Part shown: one piece after another, positions 24,031 to 31,386 of the stretch
Numbering within the stretch: position 1 is the stretch's first letter
Layout of the letters: each line of letters begins with the position of its first letter
Source: an uncultured Alphaproteobacteria bacterium
Lineage (GTDB): Bacteria > Pseudomonadota > Alphaproteobacteria > RF32 > CAG-239
Reading direction: 5' to 3'
DNA length: 31,386 nucleotides
Assembly: GCA_934271195.1 (NCBI GenBank)
Contig: CAKQRB010000060.1
Location: 1 to 31,386 of the forward strand
Program-made: the position numbers and the translations under genes
The notes under the pieces: generated by a model
Seen by the model: only the letters and a program-made list of their open reading frames with translations
What the model was told of the DNA's origin: nothing
Databases searched by the model: none

Positions 24031-24540
24031 ATGGAAAGATTACAAAAAAGAATTTTGCCTGTTTACAACAATCCTTACCAAGTTGAAAAGTGTGTTGCTT
24101 CCATGCTCGGCTGTTCGGAAAAATCCTGTCAGGCCGCATTATTCCTGTCAATCGGCTGGAACGGCACCGGTTTTGCCACTTCGACAGATTGGAAAATTCT
24201 GACCCCCGGCGCAAGATGCGTTTTGCCACCGGCCGTTGTTCCGCAATATCCGACTTTTATTACCATTAAAGCCGGAATGAACGTGGATTATACGCTTGAC
24301 AAAGAATGGCAGATTACGCGCGACAACAAAGATGCCGTGATTATCTTAAACAGTGAGGAATTTGTTATTCAAAACGGTATCTTCGTAGAGATCGAAATTT
24401 CACCGCAATGTAAAAATTTTATTCTCTCTGACTGCGAAGTCATTAAAGAAGAACTGCCGGATAAACGGGTTTATCGTATTATAACGGACGATAACACCCA
24501 ATACGGCGAATATGTAAATGGTACAATTTCGCTTCTCTGA
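24031..24540 (+). CDS. Hypothetical protein under a palindromic operator
   Basis: 169 residues from the ATG at 24031; an in-frame TTG at 24025 is less likely. No ribosome site is evident. Family not recognised. The N-terminal third has four or five cysteines (VEKCVASMLGCSEKSC), the rest looks like mixed beta structure with no signal peptide or membrane helix, so it is probably cytoplasmic. Its promoter is near-consensus but carries a perfect operator, and a terminator follows, so it is a singly transcribed, regulated gene. Confidence 0.7.
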   Translation: MERLQKRILPVYNNPYQVEKCVASMLGCSEKSCQAALFLSIGWNGTGFATSTDWKILTPGARCVLPPAVVPQYPTFITIKAGMNVDYTLDKEWQITRDNKDAVIILNSEEFVIQNGIFVEIEISPQCKNFILSDCEVIKEELPDKRVYRIITDDNTQYGEYVNGTISLL

Positions 24541-24546
24541 TAAAAT

Positions 24547-24579
24547 AACCGCTCTTTGCTTTATAGCAGAGCGGTTTTT
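24547..24579 (+). terminator. Intrinsic terminator
   Basis: CCGCTC (24549-24554) with GAGCGG (24569-24574), extended by TGC/GCA inside, then a T-run. Confidence 0.8.
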
Positions 24580-24661
24580 ATATATTTTCTGTACTTTAGC
24601 CAAATTTTCTCCGCTTTTCCACCCCTCTGCCCAAAATTTCAACATTATTCTTCATGAATGT

Positions 24662-24690
24662 TTGACATTATCGTTTCTTTATGGTATACT
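24662..24690 (+). promoter_or_regulatory. Strong sigma-70 promoter of the cysteine-rich protein gene
   Basis: TTGACA (24662-24667), 17-nt spacer, TATACT (24685-24690), followed 30 nt later by AGGGAGGA at the ribosome site. Near-consensus in all parts, suggesting high expression. Confidence 0.8.
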
Positions 24691-24725
24691 GGTCTTAGTA
24701 TTGGAACTTTTTAGGGAGGAAGCCG

Positions 24726-26141
24726 ATGAAGAATATTAACACTATGCTACACATGAAACTAAACTCTGCGGTGTCAGTTTTTGCTGTTGCCGCCGCTTTC
24801 TCGGTTCTTCTCCCGCCTTCTAACGCTTTTGCAGGAATCTGCTTTCTGCCCGACTGTCAGGATTCCGACACTGTTCAGGGTGATATTAACATGAACGTCA
24901 ATTCTGATACCGAATGGTGCGAGAAAAAGGGTTATACCTATTATGCTTCCGGTGAATGTCCGCAATACCAAGCTAAAGTCGGTACTTGTTCCCGTGATGA
25001 CCATTATCTTAAGTGCGACCCTGTCAAATGGTGTACAGATAACGGCTATAAAACACAATCCTGTTCTCTGCCATCTTTTGTTAATGACCAATGTCCGAAC
25101 AAAAAGCCTTATTACAAAGGCTGTAAAGAAGACAGGCCGCGAGCCTGTCGCGAAGCCGGATATGTTAACTCTTGTTCTTCGGGGCGGTTATATGCCACTA
25201 CAAACCGATGTCCTTATGACAGATCTTATGGCAAGTGCTGTAGCGCTTCGCCTTCCACAGGTTGTCCAAGCAATTACTCCGTAAACTGTGACCATACAGG
25301 CGGCTCTTCCGGTACCGATAATTGCGGTTACACCTGTTATCGTTGTTGTTCTGATGAATGTTCTCGCGGGTCAAAGAACTATTCCGGTTCTTATGCCGGC
25401 ACAACCGAATGCGGGTCACGTTGTTATAATTTCCGTTCATGCCCGAGTGGCTCTTCCACCTCTTATCACGGTTCTTCCGCTGGATATGATGATAACAGAA
25501 GATGGTGCGGTAATTATTGTTCAGATACCTGTTCTTCCGGTGAACGCTACCCTTCTTGCGCTTGGAATGAAAAAAAAGTCAGAGCCGGTTCATCCGAATG
25601 TGGTACTTGTTATAAGTGCCAGTATAACACTGACTGCAATGCTACTGATAAATCTTGCACCGGAGGATGGTGCAACTCTACTAACTCTTGCGGTAAATGT
25701 ACTTCCTGCGGATATCCATGCTCGCCAAAATCTGATGAAAGCTGCCCAGGTGCAACGGAATCTTGCTCCGATGGCTGTGGCGGAACCAGAAAATGTTGTA
25801 AAATAGGTTCCGGAGGAACACCTGTCGGTTCTACATCTGGAAGGATTTGGTTCGAACCAACTAACAAACCAATTTGTTGGACGGTAGGAACAAGAGATTG
25901 CCCTTCATCCACTCCTTATTCTATTGTTCAAGATGTCCATGAGTGGTGTGACTGCGGCGGTGGGAAACATGAATATGACCGTGGTATTCATAGCGGCTAT
26001 CTGTCAAGAATAGGCAGAAGCGCATGTTTTGCCACCAAAAGCGAGTGTGATTCTAAGAAATCAGATTACTTTGAGCCTAAGTCTAATGATTATTTGAGCG
26101 GAAACTCTTATAACGGACCAGCAAACTGCTCTTGTAAATAA
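24726..26141 (+). CDS. Secreted cysteine-rich repeat protein
   Basis: 471 residues with 52 cysteines (about 11 percent), complete. The signal peptide spans about 1-36, with a hydrophobic core and the cleavage site SNAFA before GICFLPDC. After an N-terminal part (37-170) come degenerate Cys units such as DNCGYTCYRC, TECGSRCYNF, RWCGNYC, SECGTCYKC and DGCGGTRKCC, each led by Gly/Ser/Tyr-rich spacers. The C-terminal domain (about 370-471) contains SIVQDVHEWC and ECDSKK and matches the end of the gene at 3-785. Strong promoter and ribosome site, so probably abundant. I know no named family; an extracellular disulfide-stabilised adhesin or coat protein is a reasonable guess. It lies in the accessory block between ssb and uvrA, followed by its own terminator. 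Confidence 0.85.
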   Translation: MKNINTMLHMKLNSAVSVFAVAAAFSVLLPPSNAFAGICFLPDCQDSDTVQGDINMNVNSDTEWCEKKGYTYYASGECPQYQAKVGTCSRDDHYLKCDPVKWCTDNGYKTQSCSLPSFVNDQCPNKKPYYKGCKEDRPRACREAGYVNSCSSGRLYATTNRCPYDRSYGKCCSASPSTGCPSNYSVNCDHTGGSSGTDNCGYTCYRCCSDECSRGSKNYSGSYAGTTECGSRCYNFRSCPSGSSTSYHGSSAGYDDNRRWCGNYCSDTCSSGERYPSCAWNEKKVRAGSSECGTCYKCQYNTDCNATDKSCTGGWCNSTNSCGKCTSCGYPCSPKSDESCPGATESCSDGCGGTRKCCKIGSGGTPVGSTSGRIWFEPTNKPICWTVGTRDCPSSTPYSIVQDVHEWCDCGGGKHEYDRGIHSGYLSRIGRSACFATKSECDSKKSDYFEPKSNDYLSGNSYNGPANCSCK

Positions 26142-26162
26142 GAGAATTATCTCATTATAAAC

Positions 26163-26200
26163 ATAAAGCTGTTTCTTTGATGACAGCTTTATTTTTTATT
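26163..26200 (+). terminator. Intrinsic terminator
   Basis: ATAAAGCTGT (26163-26172) with ACAGCTTTAT (26183-26192), 10-nt loop, then a T-rich run. Confidence 0.8.
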
Positions 26201-26246
26201 GCCTTTCTTATTAATAATAACTATATTCCTTGCAGAGGTATAAGAT

Positions 26247-29087
26247 ATGTCAGACAACAAATTTATTGAAATCAAAGGCGCAAGAGAACACAACCTTAAA
26301 AACGTGGATATTAACATCCCGAAGAACAAGCTTACCGTCATTACCGGTTTGTCAGGTTCGGGAAAATCTTCTCTGGCTTTTGACACGATTTATGCCGAGG
26401 GACAGCGTCGGTATGTGGAAAGCTTGTCTTCTTATGCCCGTCAGTTTTTGGATTTGATGAAAAAGCCCGACGTCGACTCGATTGAAGGATTGTCGCCGGC
26501 AATATCCATTGAACAGAAAACAACCTCACATAATCCGCGTTCCACCGTCGGCACAGTGACCGAAATTTATGATTATATGCGTTTGCTCTGGGCACGCGCC
26601 GGAACACCCTATTCTCCCGTGACAGGACTGCCGATTGAGTCGCAGACGGTTTCGCAAATGGTCGACAAGATTCTGGAAATGCCGGAAGGTACCAAACTTA
26701 TGCTGCTGGCGCCGATTGCCCGCGGCAAAAAAGGCGAGTTCAAAAAAGAATTTGAATCTTTGCAAAGACAAGGATTTCAGCGTTTGAAGATTGACGGTAC
26801 GGTTTATTCTATTGATGAGGTTCCCGCCTTAAGCAAAAATCAGAAGCATGACATTGAGGTTGTGGTTGACCGTCTGGTTGTTAAGCCGGATATTACCGAG
26901 CGGGCGGCTCAGTCTGTTGAAACAGCCCTAAAGCTTGGCGAAGGCTTGGTTTTTGCCGAAAATATTTCTGACAATTCCCGCACGACTTTTTCTTCAAAAT
27001 TTGCCTGTCCGGTTTCGGGCTTTACGATTGAAGAAATTGAACCGCGGCTGTTCTCTTTTAATAATCCTTATGGAGCCTGTCCGCATTGTGACGGTATCGG
27101 CGCCAAGCTTTATATGGATCCGGAACGGATTGTTCCAAACCCCAACTTATCCATTGCGCAGGGAGCTATTCTGCCGTGGTACAGCCGCAAGCACGGTTTT
27201 TATTCCGACACTCTGAACTCTTTGTGCGATTATCTGGGAATTTCTAATAAAACACCATGGAAAGAGCTTCCGCAAATGGCCAGAGACGTTATCTTGTATG
27301 GGTCCGGCAATGAAGCAATTCCGATGTATTATTCGCATTTTGTCACCAATAAGCCGTTTGAAGGCGTGGTCAACAATATGGAGCGGCGTTTTTTGGAGAC
27401 GGATTCACAGCAGATGCGCGATGAATTTGCGCAGTATCAGTCTGCCGCCACCTGTGAATTTTGCAGCGGCAAACGCCTGAAACCCGAGGCTTTGGCCGTA
27501 AAAATCTGCGGAATGGACATTATGGACGCCTCTGCAATGTCAATCAAACAGGCGCGGGACTGGTTTATGAATGTTGAACAATCTCTGACGCCGAAAAAAG
27601 CAGAAATTGCTCATAAGATTTTGAAAGAAATTATTGAGCGTCTCAGCTTTTTGAACAATGTTGGGTTGGATTATCTTAATTTATCGCGCCAATCGGGCAC
27701 GCTTTCCGGCGGTGAGGCGCAGCGTATTCGTTTGGCATCACAAATCGGTTCGGGGCTGACCGGCGTGTTATACGTTTTGGACGAGCCGTCTATCGGCCTG
27801 CATCAGCGTGACAATGACAGGTTGCTGGAAACGCTGACCCGTCTTCGCGACATCGGCAATACCGTTATTGTCGTCGAACATGACGAAGACGCCATTCGTT
27901 CCGCCGACTATCTGATTGACATGGGACCGGGAGCCGGCCACAACGGCGGCTATGTTACCGCTCAGGGAAGCGTGCAGAAAGTTTTGAAAAGTCCAGACAG
28001 TCTGACAGCGCAGTATCTCAATGGCAACCGGCAGATTGAAGTTCCTTTTCAACGCCGCGCGGGAAACGGAAAATTCATCGGATTAAAGGGCGTGCGTACC
28101 AATAATTTGAAAAACATTGATATTCAGATTCCGCTCGGTACCATGACTTGCATTACCGGCGTTTCCGGCGGCGGAAAATCTTCGCTGATTTTGGAAACCC
28201 TGTATAAAGCCATCAACAAAGAGCTGAACGGCTCGCGCGAACCGGCCGGAATTTATGACTGCTTGACCGGTCTGCAGAATATTGATAAAGTCATTGACAT
28301 TGACCAGTCGCCGATCGGACGGACACCTCGCTCCAATCCGGCTACTTATACCGGTTTGTTTACATATATCCGCGACTGGTTTGCCGAACTGCCGGAAGCT
28401 AAAGCACGAGGCTATGCGGCCGGACGCTTTTCTTTTAACGTAGCAGGCGGACGCTGCGAGGCCTGCAAAGGTGACGGCGTTACCAAAATCGAAATGCACT
28501 TCCTGCCCGATATTTATGTGGAATGCGACGTTTGCAAAGGCAAGCGTTTTAATCGGGAGACTCTGGAGGTCAAATACAAAGGGAAATCCATTGCCGACGT
28601 TCTTGACATGACCGTAGATGAGGCTTATCAGTTTTTCGATGCCATACCGTCAATCCGCAACCGTCTGGATTTGCTGCGGCAAGTCGGCCTTGGCTATATT
28701 CATCTCGGGCAGCCGGCTACTACCCTTTCCGGCGGCGAGGCACAGCGTGTCAAACTTTCCAAGGAGCTTTCCAAACGGGCGACCGGAAAAACCCTGTATA
28801 TTCTTGACGAACCGACAACGGGTTTGCATTTTGAAGATATCAACAAACTCTTAAAGGTCTTGCAAAAGCTGGTGGATCAGGGAAATTCCATCATTATTAT
28901 CGAACATAATCTGGACGTGATTAAGACGGCCGAGTATATTATTGATATTGGCCCCGAAGGCGGTGATGCCGGCGGGTCAATTGTGACCAAAGGAACACCG
29001 GAGCAAGTGGCGAAGTCAAAAATCAGTCATACGGCAAAATATTTGCGACAGAAACTGGGAATGAACCTTGCTAAAGCCGCCGAATAA
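26247..29087 (+). CDS. uvrA: Excinuclease ABC subunit A
   Basis: 946 residues, full length. Two ABC ATPase modules: Walker A GLSGSGKS (34-41) and GVSGGGKSS in the second half; signatures LSGGEAQRI and LSGGEAQRVKLSKELS; Walker B YVLDEPSIGLH and YILDEPTTGLH. The C-terminal zinc finger (GRCEACKGDG to CDVCKGKRF) is intact. The first zinc-finger region reads CPVSGF, lacking the second cysteine found in E. coli, which I believe is usual in Alphaproteobacteria. It finds bulky DNA damage with UvrB for nucleotide excision repair. AGAGG precedes the ATG. Stand-alone gene. Confidence 0.98.
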   Translation: MSDNKFIEIKGAREHNLKNVDINIPKNKLTVITGLSGSGKSSLAFDTIYAEGQRRYVESLSSYARQFLDLMKKPDVDSIEGLSPAISIEQKTTSHNPRSTVGTVTEIYDYMRLLWARAGTPYSPVTGLPIESQTVSQMVDKILEMPEGTKLMLLAPIARGKKGEFKKEFESLQRQGFQRLKIDGTVYSIDEVPALSKNQKHDIEVVVDRLVVKPDITERAAQSVETALKLGEGLVFAENISDNSRTTFSSKFACPVSGFTIEEIEPRLFSFNNPYGACPHCDGIGAKLYMDPERIVPNPNLSIAQGAILPWYSRKHGFYSDTLNSLCDYLGISNKTPWKELPQMARDVILYGSGNEAIPMYYSHFVTNKPFEGVVNNMERRFLETDSQQMRDEFAQYQSAATCEFCSGKRLKPEALAVKICGMDIMDASAMSIKQARDWFMNVEQSLTPKKAEIAHKILKEIIERLSFLNNVGLDYLNLSRQSGTLSGGEAQRIRLASQIGSGLTGVLYVLDEPSIGLHQRDNDRLLETLTRLRDIGNTVIVVEHDEDAIRSADYLIDMGPGAGHNGGYVTAQGSVQKVLKSPDSLTAQYLNGNRQIEVPFQRRAGNGKFIGLKGVRTNNLKNIDIQIPLGTMTCITGVSGGGKSSLILETLYKAINKELNGSREPAGIYDCLTGLQNIDKVIDIDQSPIGRTPRSNPATYTGLFTYIRDWFAELPEAKARGYAAGRFSFNVAGGRCEACKGDGVTKIEMHFLPDIYVECDVCKGKRFNRETLEVKYKGKSIADVLDMTVDEAYQFFDAIPSIRNRLDLLRQVGLGYIHLGQPATTLSGGEAQRVKLSKELSKRATGKTLYILDEPTTGLHFEDINKLLKVLQKLVDQGNSIIIIEHNLDVIKTAEYIIDIGPEGGDAGGSIVTKGTPEQVAKSKISHTAKYLRQKLGMNLAKAAE

Positions 29088-29215
29088 CCCGTGCGACGGT
29101 TGGCTGTCAGTTTGTACCATGCCTTGAGCCCCGCGTTGCTATGGCGATATATACAGAAAAGTAAGAGTCTCAAAAAAAATTGTTATTGCCAAATTTCTCC
29201 GACAAAGACAAGAAA

Positions 29216-29263
29216 AAAGAAAAACACCGCCGAACAACATAGTTTCAGCGGTGTTTTTCTTTT
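29216..29263. terminator. Bidirectional intrinsic terminator
   Basis: A 15-bp stem, 29216-29230 with 29248-29262, containing CACCGC/GCGGTG and A/T-rich outer parts. It serves uvrA and the convergent porin gene. The preceding 29088-29215 holds no recognised feature. Confidence 0.85.
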
Positions 29264-29272
29264 GGGCTAAAA

Positions 29273-30526
29273 TCAGAACTGATAGCTCATCCCAAGGCCA
29301 AGCATATGGATATCATTCTCGTATTTAGCGCAAAGCGGGCCGCGGGCATTATCTCCGGTATGTGTTCCATCCAGCTTAACTCTGCTTTTTTCTGCACGGA
29401 TATAGGTATACCCGAGATTAAATTTGGTCTTTTCATCCCAAGTATATTCAACGCCGCCGGAATACCACAGTCTGTCGGCGTCCGGAATACGCGGGGTGCG
29501 ATATCCCTCTCCAACCGCGCTTTGATCGACGGCGAAGCCGGCGCGAAATTTCCACTTATCGTTATACTTATAGCTGGCACCTACGGCATAGAAGGTTGTA
29601 TCTTTCCATTTTTCTTCCGTGATACTGTTCAGCCCGTTCTCTCCTCGGATACGGAGTTCCTTAAACGAAGACCAGTAAGTCCGTCCGAATTCCGCCATTA
29701 CCGACCATTGGTCATTAAGATCATGATAAGCACCGATTGTCAGGTTTGCCGGCGTGGTCAGACGGGCGCTGATGTCCTGATCCATTGGATTATAAGATGC
29801 GAAATCAATCTTGCCTTTCAACTTGTGTCTTATCTGGCTACGATAACCAATACCGACACGGGTAGAATCGGTAAATTCATACAAAGCGCCGACGCTGTAG
29901 CCGATATCAAAAGTATCACCTTCCAGCTTTGTCCGGTCTTCCATATACACCCCTGGCGCAACCGGAAGCGCGGCGGAATTCTTTAACTTTGCCCGCACAT
30001 ACTGCATTTGAAAACCGGCGCCGAGCGAGAGTTTGTCGTTAGCCTTATAAGCCAGCATAGGCGTGGCGGTCAGGGTTTTAACGTCTGACTTTGTACCGTG
30101 AAAACGCCCTGCCCAGTCCTCATCATAGGTTGTAATCATGCCAAAAGGAGAGTTGATTGCAAAAGCGGCATACCAATTATCATTAAGCGGCGCGGCAATT
30201 GTCATATTCGGCGCAGCCGCCGGGTGCACGATATTATCTGTATAACCGCTGTAGTCATCGCCAACCGGTGTTTGTCCTTTAGCGCCTTTAGCTTTGGAGC
30301 GCGGAGCAATCCAAGTTGCGCCGCCGGCAAAATTAACTCTGGCATGGCGCGTCAGTCCGGCCGGGTTAAAGTATGAATAAGTCACGTCCTCTGCTCCGGC
30401 CGTGGCACCGGCAAAAGCGTTGCCCATGGCTGCGATTGATTGTTCTTTGAGGTTAAAACCGGAAGCAAAAGCGTCGGTAGCAAACAAGATTCCGCCCAAC
30501 GCCGTGAAAGTCAAAATTTTCTTCAT
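29273..30526 (-). CDS. FadL/OmpP1-type outer-membrane transporter
   Basis: 417 residues. Signal peptide of 21 residues ending DAFA, then the FadL hatch region SGFNLKEQSIAAMGNAFAG...SYFNPAGL, followed by alternating beta-strands and a C-terminal YQF, the outer-membrane insertion signature. FadL-type proteins move long-chain fatty acids or other hydrophobic compounds across the outer membrane by lateral diffusion. Divergent from the Aas-like acyltransferase gene, so uptake and phospholipid acylation may be linked. No clear ribosome site before the ATG at 30526. Confidence 0.92.
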   Translation of the reverse strand: MKKILTFTALGGILFATDAFASGFNLKEQSIAAMGNAFAGATAGAEDVTYSYFNPAGLTRHARVNFAGGATWIAPRSKAKGAKGQTPVGDDYSGYTDNIVHPAAAPNMTIAAPLNDNWYAAFAINSPFGMITTYDEDWAGRFHGTKSDVKTLTATPMLAYKANDKLSLGAGFQMQYVRAKLKNSAALPVAPGVYMEDRTKLEGDTFDIGYSVGALYEFTDSTRVGIGYRSQIRHKLKGKIDFASYNPMDQDISARLTTPANLTIGAYHDLNDQWSVMAEFGRTYWSSFKELRIRGENGLNSITEEKWKDTTFYAVGASYKYNDKWKFRAGFAVDQSAVGEGYRTPRIPDADRLWYSGGVEYTWDEKTKFNLGYTYIRAEKSRVKLDGTHTGDNARGPLCAKYENDIHMLGLGMSYQF

Positions 30527-30672
30527 GTTAGTTACAGTAGTTGTTAATCCTAAATTGCAGCTTTTGCGCTTAACCTATGATAATACTTAACAAAATCGCT
30601 GCTGGTAAAGTTTTTAGCTTAATTTTTTCCAAATGGCAAATTTTGTTTGGCTTCTATACACATATCTTTGAC

Positions 30673-30688
30673 TGATTTAAATAAATCA
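30673..30688. promoter_or_regulatory. Palindrome in the porin/acyltransferase divergent region
   Basis: TGATTTA-AA-TAAATCA, a perfect 7-2-7 inverted repeat immediately after TTGACT (30668-30673), a possible -35 for the acyltransferase gene. Candidate operator. Confidence 0.4.
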
Positions 30689-30706
30689 AGCATATAGCAC
30701 GGCTTT

Positions 30707-31386
30707 ATGACAAAAATTGTAGACAAGATGGTGATTTCTCTTTACTTGCCACAGATTTCGGGCGTAGTATTTTCCTATTGTTTTAACAGCCGGAGACTGA
30801 TTTTGAGGGACTTTGTCAGGTTTTGTTTAAGAGGTTTCTTCAGATGTTTGAAAGTTAAGTGTAAAATTAATTTTGACGAAGCTTCACTGCCGCAGAAGGC
30901 GGTTTATGTATCTAACCATGTGTCTTTTCTTGACCCTATTCTTTTATTTGCTTTTCTGCCGGGGAATCCTGTTTTTGCCCTGAACGGGCATTTGTACCGC
31001 CGCAAGTGGATCAGATTCTTTATGAAAACCGCAGATGTGGTTTTGTTTAATCCAATTGAACCGATGGATATTAAAGACCTGATTGCCAAGGTTGACAGCG
31101 GCCGTAAGGTTGTGATTTTTGCCGAAGGACGCGTGACCGAAAACGGCGGACTGATGAAAATTTACGAGGCTCCGGGACTGGTTGCCGACAAGTCAAAGGC
31201 GCCGATTGTGCCGATTTGGATTGACGGCCCGCAATACGGATATTTTTCTAAAACCAAAGGAAAACTGCCGCACCGCCCGTTACCAAAGATGCGGATTACC
31301 ATCGGCAAACCCCGTAGCTTTAAATTAAAAGACGAGTTGCGGCGGCAGCGCGACCACATCAGCAACGAAGTCTATATGATTCCTGT
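30707..31386 (+). CDS. Aas-type acyl-ACP--phospholipid O-acyltransferase, 5' part
   Basis: The frame is open from the ATG at 30707 through the window end (226 residues). The PlsC-type acyltransferase motif I is NHVSFLD (H71, D76), and motif III FAEGRVTE (E140). The hallmark GGLMKIYEAPGLVADKS, followed by VPIWIDGPQYGYFSK, matches the N-terminal domain of Aas, which re-acylates lysophosphatidylethanolamine. Full-length Aas proteins are often fused to an MFS-type or acyl-ACP synthetase domain; whether that holds here is beyond the window. The N-terminus is longer than in E. coli Aas by about 25 residues; an alternative start is the ATG at 30728. No ribosome site is clear. An in-frame stop at 30695 rules out an earlier start. 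Confidence 0.88.
   Translation, partial: MTKIVDKMVISLYLPQISGVVFSYCFNSRRLILRDFVRFCLRGFFRCLKVKCKINFDEASLPQKAVYVSNHVSFLDPILLFAFLPGNPVFALNGHLYRRKWIRFFMKTADVVLFNPIEPMDIKDLIAKVDSGRKVVIFAEGRVTENGGLMKIYEAPGLVADKSKAPIVPIWIDGPQYGYFSKTKGKLPHRPLPKMRITIGKPRSFKLKDELRRQRDHISNEVYMIP

Noticed and set aside
24518..24739. 73-residue frame between the 24031 gene and the cysteine-rich gene
   Set aside because: Runs through a terminator, a promoter and the next ribosome site; no start signal.
25847..25860. GGTTCGAACC, resembling a tRNA T-loop
   Set aside because: It is a palindrome within the cysteine-rich coding sequence; no acceptor or anticodon stems flank it.
30904..31089. Minus-strand frames at 30904-31089 and 31162-31365
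   Set aside because: Antisense to the clear Aas-type acyltransferase reading frame.

Overview
This is a chromosomal window of an uncultured-type, AT-leaning alphaproteobacterium with an anaerobic or microaerobic, probably host-associated lifestyle. The alphaproteobacterial placement is an inference. It rests on the form of UvrA (first zinc finger beginning CPVSGF), on ssb and gyrA lying together with uvrA nearby and divergent, and on the overall gene style. The anaerobe-type oxygen defence (flavodiiron protein, PerR-like regulator, rubrerythrin) and a chlamydial-type arginine decarboxylase/antiporter pair suggest life in a low-oxygen, sometimes acidic niche such as a gut. I see no rRNA, tRNA, transposase, integrase or CRISPR array.

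Layout. 1-785: the 3' end of a secreted cysteine-rich repeat protein. 834-3074: oxygen/peroxide module (flavodiiron protein, divergent from perR-rbr, with an operator-like palindrome between). 3139-5239: a small membrane protein and a secreted protein with a possible Cys-His-Asn catalytic triad. 5459-8502: a three-gene operon of a lipoprotein aspartic protease (RimK-associated type), an inactive-transglutaminase/7TM protein and a RimK-like ATP-grasp ligase. 8593-9243: cyclophilin. 9244-9950: a GC-rich palindromic intergenic element, a small XRE-like regulator, and in its 5' region a promoter, several hairpins and a strong terminator that look like a roughly 150-nt structured RNA. 9951-10725: two small unknown genes. 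10778-15136: an acrAB-type RND efflux operon without its own TolC. 15349-17544: pyruvoyl arginine decarboxylase and arginine/agmatine-type antiporter, separated by a strong internal terminator. 17656-18568: MIF-family tautomerase and histidine phosphatase. 18675-22205: gyrA and ssb. 22281-26141: an accessory block (orphan LivJ-like binding protein, two unknown genes, a complete 52-cysteine secreted protein). 26247-29087: uvrA. 29273-30526: FadL/OmpP1-type porin. 30707-end: the start of an Aas-type phospholipid acyltransferase.

How parts fit together. The flavodiiron protein and rubrerythrin remove O2 and peroxide and are probably controlled by the PerR between them. The ATP-grasp/7TM/protease operon is a known but poorly understood peptide-ligase system at the envelope. 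The decarboxylase and antiporter would consume protons by turning arginine into agmatine. The two cysteine-rich genes, one at the window start and one at 24.7-26.1 kb, are paralogues sharing a C-terminal domain. They are the best candidates for an undescribed surface system, together with the structured RNA upstream of the XRE-like gene and the palindromic operator ahead of the unknown gene at 24031.
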